Assembly (NCBI RefSeq): GCF_026420865.1
Contig: NZ_JAPCWC010000003.1
Coordinates: forward strand, 124,001 to 188,000
Direction: 5' to 3'
From: Novosphingobium clariflavum
Lineage (GTDB): Bacteria > Pseudomonadota > Alphaproteobacteria > Sphingomonadales > Sphingomonadaceae
DNA length: 64,000 nucleotides
The notes under the pieces were generated by a model that saw only the letters and a program-made list of their open reading frames with translations, was not told the origin of the DNA and searched no databases. Below are positions 60,744 to 64,000 of this stretch, in pieces (the stretch's first letter is position 1; every line of letters begins with the position of its first letter). Position numbers and translations under genes: made by a program.

Positions 60744-62714
60744 ATGCACGCGTCACCAATCGCTTCCATGACAAGAAACCTTCGGGCCCGCAGCCTTCGC
60801 ATCGCCGTCAGTGTCGCCGCCGCGCCGCTGGCTCTCGCCGCCGCCTCGCAGCTTTCCGCGCAGGATTCGGCCGCCAAAACCGACACCATGATGAACGAGC
60901 AGGTTGCCTCGTATGACTGGGTGCGCCCGCAGGCCGACTATATCCGCCGCGAGGTGATGATCCCGATGCGCGACGGCAAGAAGCTGTTCACCGTCATCGT
61001 GATGCGCAAGGGCACCCATGACGGCCCGATCCTGCTCAGCCGCACGCCCTACAACGCAGGCAAGATGAGCAGCCGCAACCGCAGCCAGAAGATCGAGGAA
61101 ATCCTCCCGGTCATGGACGCGGACTTCGTGAACGACGGCTATATCCGCGTCTATCAGGACGTGCGCGGGCTGGATGGGTCCGAAGGCGACTACGTAATGA
61201 ATCGCCCGCTGCGAGGGGCGCTGAACCCCACCAAGGTCGATCACGCCACTGACACGTATGACACCATCGACTGGCTGGTGAAGAACGTGAAGGAAAGCAA
61301 CGGCAAGGTGGGCATCACCGGGTCGTCCTACCTCGGCTTCACTTCGCTGATGGCACTGGTCGATCCGCATCCGGCGCTCAAGGCCTCGGTGCCGCAGAGT
61401 CCGATGGTCGACGGCTGGATGGGCGACGATTGGTTCCACAACGGCGCCTTCCGCATGTTCGGCTTCGACTACGATCTCTCGCAGACCGTGAAGAAGGGCG
61501 GCGGTTCGGTGCCCAAGGGCACGGGCGACGAATATCAGGCCTATCTCGATGCCGGTTCGGCGATGCAGTATGCAAAGGCCTATGGGCTGCTGGACCTGCC
61601 GGTGGTGCGCAAGGTGCTGGAGCATCCCAGCTATGATGCCTGGTGGCAGGGGCAGGCGGTGGACAAGCTGCTGGCCGCGCGCAAGCTGACCGTGCCGACG
61701 ATGTTGGTGGTGGGCCAGTGGGATCAGGAAGACAGCTACGGCGCCCCGGCGGTTTACAAGGCGCTGGAGCCGCAGGACACCAATAACGATATGGTTTCGC
61801 TGGTGATCGGCCCCTGGCGCCACTCCCAGGTGAATTACGAGGCGCGCGAGCTGGGCCCGCTGAAGTGGGAAGGTGATACCGGCGGCCAGTTCCGCCGTAA
61901 TTACATGAAGCCGTTCCTCGATTGCCACCTCAAGACCAATGCGCCGAAGTGCGACACGCCGCCGGTGCTGACTTACGCGACCGGTCTGGTCGGCACGATG
62001 GACGGCATCAAGGGCGGCTGGGAAGTCTCGCAGAAGTGGCCGGCCGGGAGCTACACGCCGCTTTACCTTGCGGGCAATTACGGCCTCTCGTGGTCGAAGC
62101 CGGCAGCGGGTAGCGACAGCTACGTGTCCGACCCGGCCAAGCCCGTGCCGATGCTGCCGCGCCCGGTGCACATGCAGGGCGAGGAGTGGAAGACCTGGCT
62201 CGTTCACGACCAGCGCTTCGTCGATGGCCGGCCGGACGTGCTCAGCTACACCACCGGCGTGCTCGACAAGCCGGTGCACATCATGGGCGCGCCCAAGGTG
62301 GAATTGCACGCCAGCACCACCGGGCAGGACAGCGACTATGTGGTCAAGCTGATCGACGTCTATCCGCAGGAAAACTCGGCCAATCCGGAACTGGCGGGAT
62401 ATGAACTGGGCGTCGGCATCGAGATATTCCGTGGCCGCTACGTCCATGGGTTCGACAAGCCGCAGCCGCTGGAGCCGGGCAAGGGCTATACCTTCCAGTG
62501 GTCGCTGCCGAACGTCGACCACGTGTTCCTGCCGGGGCATAAGATCATGGTGCAGGTGCAGTCCAGCCTGTTCCCGCTCTATGACCGCAACCCGCAGTCC
62601 TGGGTGCCTTCCATCATGGAGGCGATGCCCAAGGACTATGTGAAGGCCACCGAGACCGTGCAGTATGGCGGCGATGCGGCCAGCGCGGTGTGGCTGCCCA
62701 TCGCCGGGAACTGA
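60744..62714 (+). CDS. CocE/NonD family hydrolase (X-Pro peptidase-like)
   Basis: Exported alpha/beta hydrolase of 656 residues, with signal peptide ending near ASQLSAQ. The catalytic Ser is in GSSYLGF, preceded by DVRGLDGSEGDYV. A C-terminal jelly-roll domain (about 490-650) includes DKPVHIMGAPKVELHAST and DSDYVVKLIDVYP, as in CocE and X-Pro dipeptidyl peptidases. Reaction could be ester or amide hydrolysis. An alternative start is the ATG at 60768. Confidence 0.9.
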   Translation: MHASPIASMTRNLRARSLRIAVSVAAAPLALAAASQLSAQDSAAKTDTMMNEQVASYDWVRPQADYIRREVMIPMRDGKKLFTVIVMRKGTHDGPILLSRTPYNAGKMSSRNRSQKIEEILPVMDADFVNDGYIRVYQDVRGLDGSEGDYVMNRPLRGALNPTKVDHATDTYDTIDWLVKNVKESNGKVGITGSSYLGFTSLMALVDPHPALKASVPQSPMVDGWMGDDWFHNGAFRMFGFDYDLSQTVKKGGGSVPKGTGDEYQAYLDAGSAMQYAKAYGLLDLPVVRKVLEHPSYDAWWQGQAVDKLLAARKLTVPTMLVVGQWDQEDSYGAPAVYKALEPQDTNNDMVSLVIGPWRHSQVNYEARELGPLKWEGDTGGQFRRNYMKPFLDCHLKTNAPKCDTPPVLTYATGLVGTMDGIKGGWEVSQKWPAGSYTPLYLAGNYGLSWSKPAAGSDSYVSDPAKPVPMLPRPVHMQGEEWKTWLVHDQRFVDGRPDVLSYTTGVLDKPVHIMGAPKVELHASTTGQDSDYVVKLIDVYPQENSANPELAGYELGVGIEIFRGRYVHGFDKPQPLEPGKGYTFQWSLPNVDHVFLPGHKIMVQVQSSLFPLYDRNPQSWVPSIMEAMPKDYVKATETVQYGGDAASAVWLPIAGN

Positions 62715-62755
62715 CGGCTTTCAGATCGTCTCCCGGTCGACGCCGGGAGACGATC

Positions 62756-63505
62756 ATGAGCGGACCTTTCGACCTTTCCGGGCGCCTCGCGCTTGTGACC
62801 GGCGGTGCCAGCGGCATCGGCGCAGGCATCTGCGCGGTGCTGACATCCACCGGGGCGCGGGTGGTCGTGCTCGACCGGGACGAAGCCGGTGCGTGGGCGC
62901 AAGTCGAGGCGGGCAATGCGGTGGACGCGGTCATGGTGGACCTCGCCGATGAGGCGTCCATCGTCTCCACCTGTGCAGAGGCTGTTCGGCGCCATGGCAC
63001 GCCGTGGTTGCTGGTCAACAACGCCGGGCTCCAGCACCGCGAAATGCTGCTCGACGGCACCGCCGCACATTGGCAGCGGATCGAGGCGATCAACGCCCGC
63101 GCGCCGTTCCTGATGATCCGCGAGGTGGCCCGCGCCATGATCGAGGGCGGCGAGGGTGGGCGCGTGGTCAATTGCGCCTCGAGCGGGCTGATCGGCCAGT
63201 TCGTGCAGGGGCTGGCGGCCTACATGGCCAGCAAGGGCGCGCTCGCGGCGCTCACCACCAGTGCCGCCTTCGAACTTGCGGTGCACGGGATCACCGTCAA
63301 CACCGTGCTGCCGGGCGGCGTCGGCACGCCCGGCGCGATCCATGCCGAAGGACCGCCGCCGGTCGGGCCGGGCAACCGCACCCCGCCGCTGGGCCATTGC
63401 ACGGCCGAGGACATCGCCTCGGCCGTCCTCTATTTCGCGGCCCCGATGGCGCGGCGGGTGACCAATCAGGTCCTGGCCGTGGATGGCGGTTTTACGGTGA
63501 CTTAA
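62756..63505 (+). CDS. SDR family oxidoreductase
   Basis: A 249-residue short-chain dehydrogenase. Cofactor motif is TGGASGIGAGIC, the mid motif is NNAGLQH, and the catalytic Tyr-Lys pair lies in AAYMASKGALA. An Asp after strand two (VVLDRDEAG) suggests NAD preference. It follows the CocE-like gene by 41 bp, so the two may be cotranscribed, and its stop overlaps the convergent beta-glucosidase stop. Substrate unknown, perhaps a sugar or polyol given the neighbour. Confidence 0.87.
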   Translation: MSGPFDLSGRLALVTGGASGIGAGICAVLTSTGARVVVLDRDEAGAWAQVEAGNAVDAVMVDLADEASIVSTCAEAVRRHGTPWLLVNNAGLQHREMLLDGTAAHWQRIEAINARAPFLMIREVARAMIEGGEGGRVVNCASSGLIGQFVQGLAAYMASKGALAALTTSAAFELAVHGITVNTVLPGGVGTPGAIHAEGPPPVGPGNRTPPLGHCTAEDIASAVLYFAAPMARRVTNQVLAVDGGFTVT

Positions 63506-64000
63506 ACCGCGTTGCGCTTGGCAATCGCACCCAGCACGGCCGCGCTCGGCTTGGGGGTGCGGGCGAACGTCGTACGGTCGACGGAGCACAATCCGTACTT
63601 GTGCTTGAAGCCGAACACCCATTCGAAGTTGTCCGCAAGCGTCCAGTGGACATAGCCCAGCACCGGGACGCCATCGGCAATCGCCTGCTGCAGCCCGGCA
63701 AGCGCTTCGGGAATGAACTTCGCGCGCACTGCGTCGTCCTCGATGCCGATGCCGTGCTCGGTCACCATCACCGGCCGCCCGGTGGCTTCATGCGCGTAAC
63801 GCACGGCACCGGCCAGCGAGGCGGGGTAAATTTCCACGCCCATCTGGCTGCGCGGCACATCGGCGGGGGGCTGGACCTGACCCTGCGCATTCCAGATCGC
63901 CCGCGCATAGTTCTGCACGCCGATGAAGTCGTCCTGCTTGGCCAATTCCAGCCATGGCCCGTAGAATTGCTTGCGGATCGCGTCGCGCTGGGAATTTGCG
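63502..64000 (-). CDS. GH1 beta-glucosidase, C-terminal part, cut by window edge
   Basis: C-terminal segment of a family 1 glycoside hydrolase, open to the right edge, so the N-terminus lies outside. The catalytic nucleophile Glu lies in VMVTEHGIG (family pattern I/VTENG), followed by VLGYVHWTLADNFEWVFGFKHKYGL, the typical sugar-binding ending. It hydrolyses beta-glucosides or related disaccharides. It converges on the SDR gene. Confidence 0.9.
   Translation of the reverse strand, partial: ANSQRDAIRKQFYGPWLELAKQDDFIGVQNYARAIWNAQGQVQPPADVPRSQMGVEIYPASLAGAVRYAHEATGRPVMVTEHGIGIEDDAVRAKFIPEALAGLQQAIADGVPVLGYVHWTLADNFEWVFGFKHKYGLCSVDRTTFARTPKPSAAVLGAIAKRNAV

Overview
The window looks like chromosome of an alphaproteobacterium of the order Sphingomonadales, most like Novosphingobium or a near relative. 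The evidence is the high-GC sequence, the start-codon habits (ATG with some GTG and TTG), an ATP12 chaperone homologue, a class II DAHP synthase, a MucR regulator, a 1011-residue TonB-dependent receptor with a sphingomonad-type neighbourhood, and the ispH-thrB-rnhA order. No phage, insertion sequence, integrase or CRISPR array is visible. Nearly all of the window is core chromosome.

Layout. Bases 1-3262 hold an Mla-type lipid transport operon (permease cut by the left edge, ATPase, MCE protein, auxiliary lipoprotein), followed by a small outer-membrane beta-barrel. Bases 4264-8139 (minus strand) are one tightly coupled operon: crcB fluoride channel, RluA pseudouridine synthase with a long basic tail, PaiB-like FMN protein, HAD phosphatase, a 71-residue membrane protein and ATP12. 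Bases 8293-16143 (plus strand) carry an acidic-repeat protein, rpsU, two consecutive FKBP isomerases, gatC-gatA-gatB and a pair of unknown exported proteins. An M16 peptidase and an NTF2-like protein follow on the minus strand. ClpB at 20372 has a perfect 20-bp palindrome lying inside its promoter.

Bases 24209-29797 form a surface or modification cluster: a TPR-aspartyl/asparaginyl beta-hydroxylase-like protein, a sulfotransferase-like protein and a large TonB-dependent receptor. Bases 30272-32855 hold an SDR, a TetR regulator, an MTA phosphorylase and a small protein, followed by tRNA-Ala(GGC) and a lower-GC hexapeptide acyltransferase. Bases 33949-41404 (minus strand) are a Flp/Tad pilus operon (cpaA, cpaB, cpaC, cpaD, cpaE, tadB, tadC). 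The ATPase gene cpaF, normally between cpaE and tadB, is missing, and only a hairpin occupies that gap.

Bases 41492-55231 are housekeeping and metabolic genes: an alpha/beta hydrolase, an FAD oxidoreductase, YegP, FUSC, rnhA, thrB, ispH, a lipoprotein, a PlsC-like acyltransferase, fur, mucR, rimI, tsaB, a NifU-like protein and a second M16 peptidase. The right end holds an apparently exported DUF695/RraB-like protein, class II DAHP synthase, two unknown exported or membrane proteins, a CocE/NonD hydrolase, an SDR and the C-terminal part of a GH1 beta-glucosidase cut by the right edge.

I found no clearly new multi-gene system. The best leads are the cpaF-less pilus operon, the clpB operator, the receptor/hydroxylase/sulfotransferase neighbourhood, the exported RraB-like protein, and several unusually long intergenic hairpins. 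All assignments come from reading motifs by eye. No database search was run.
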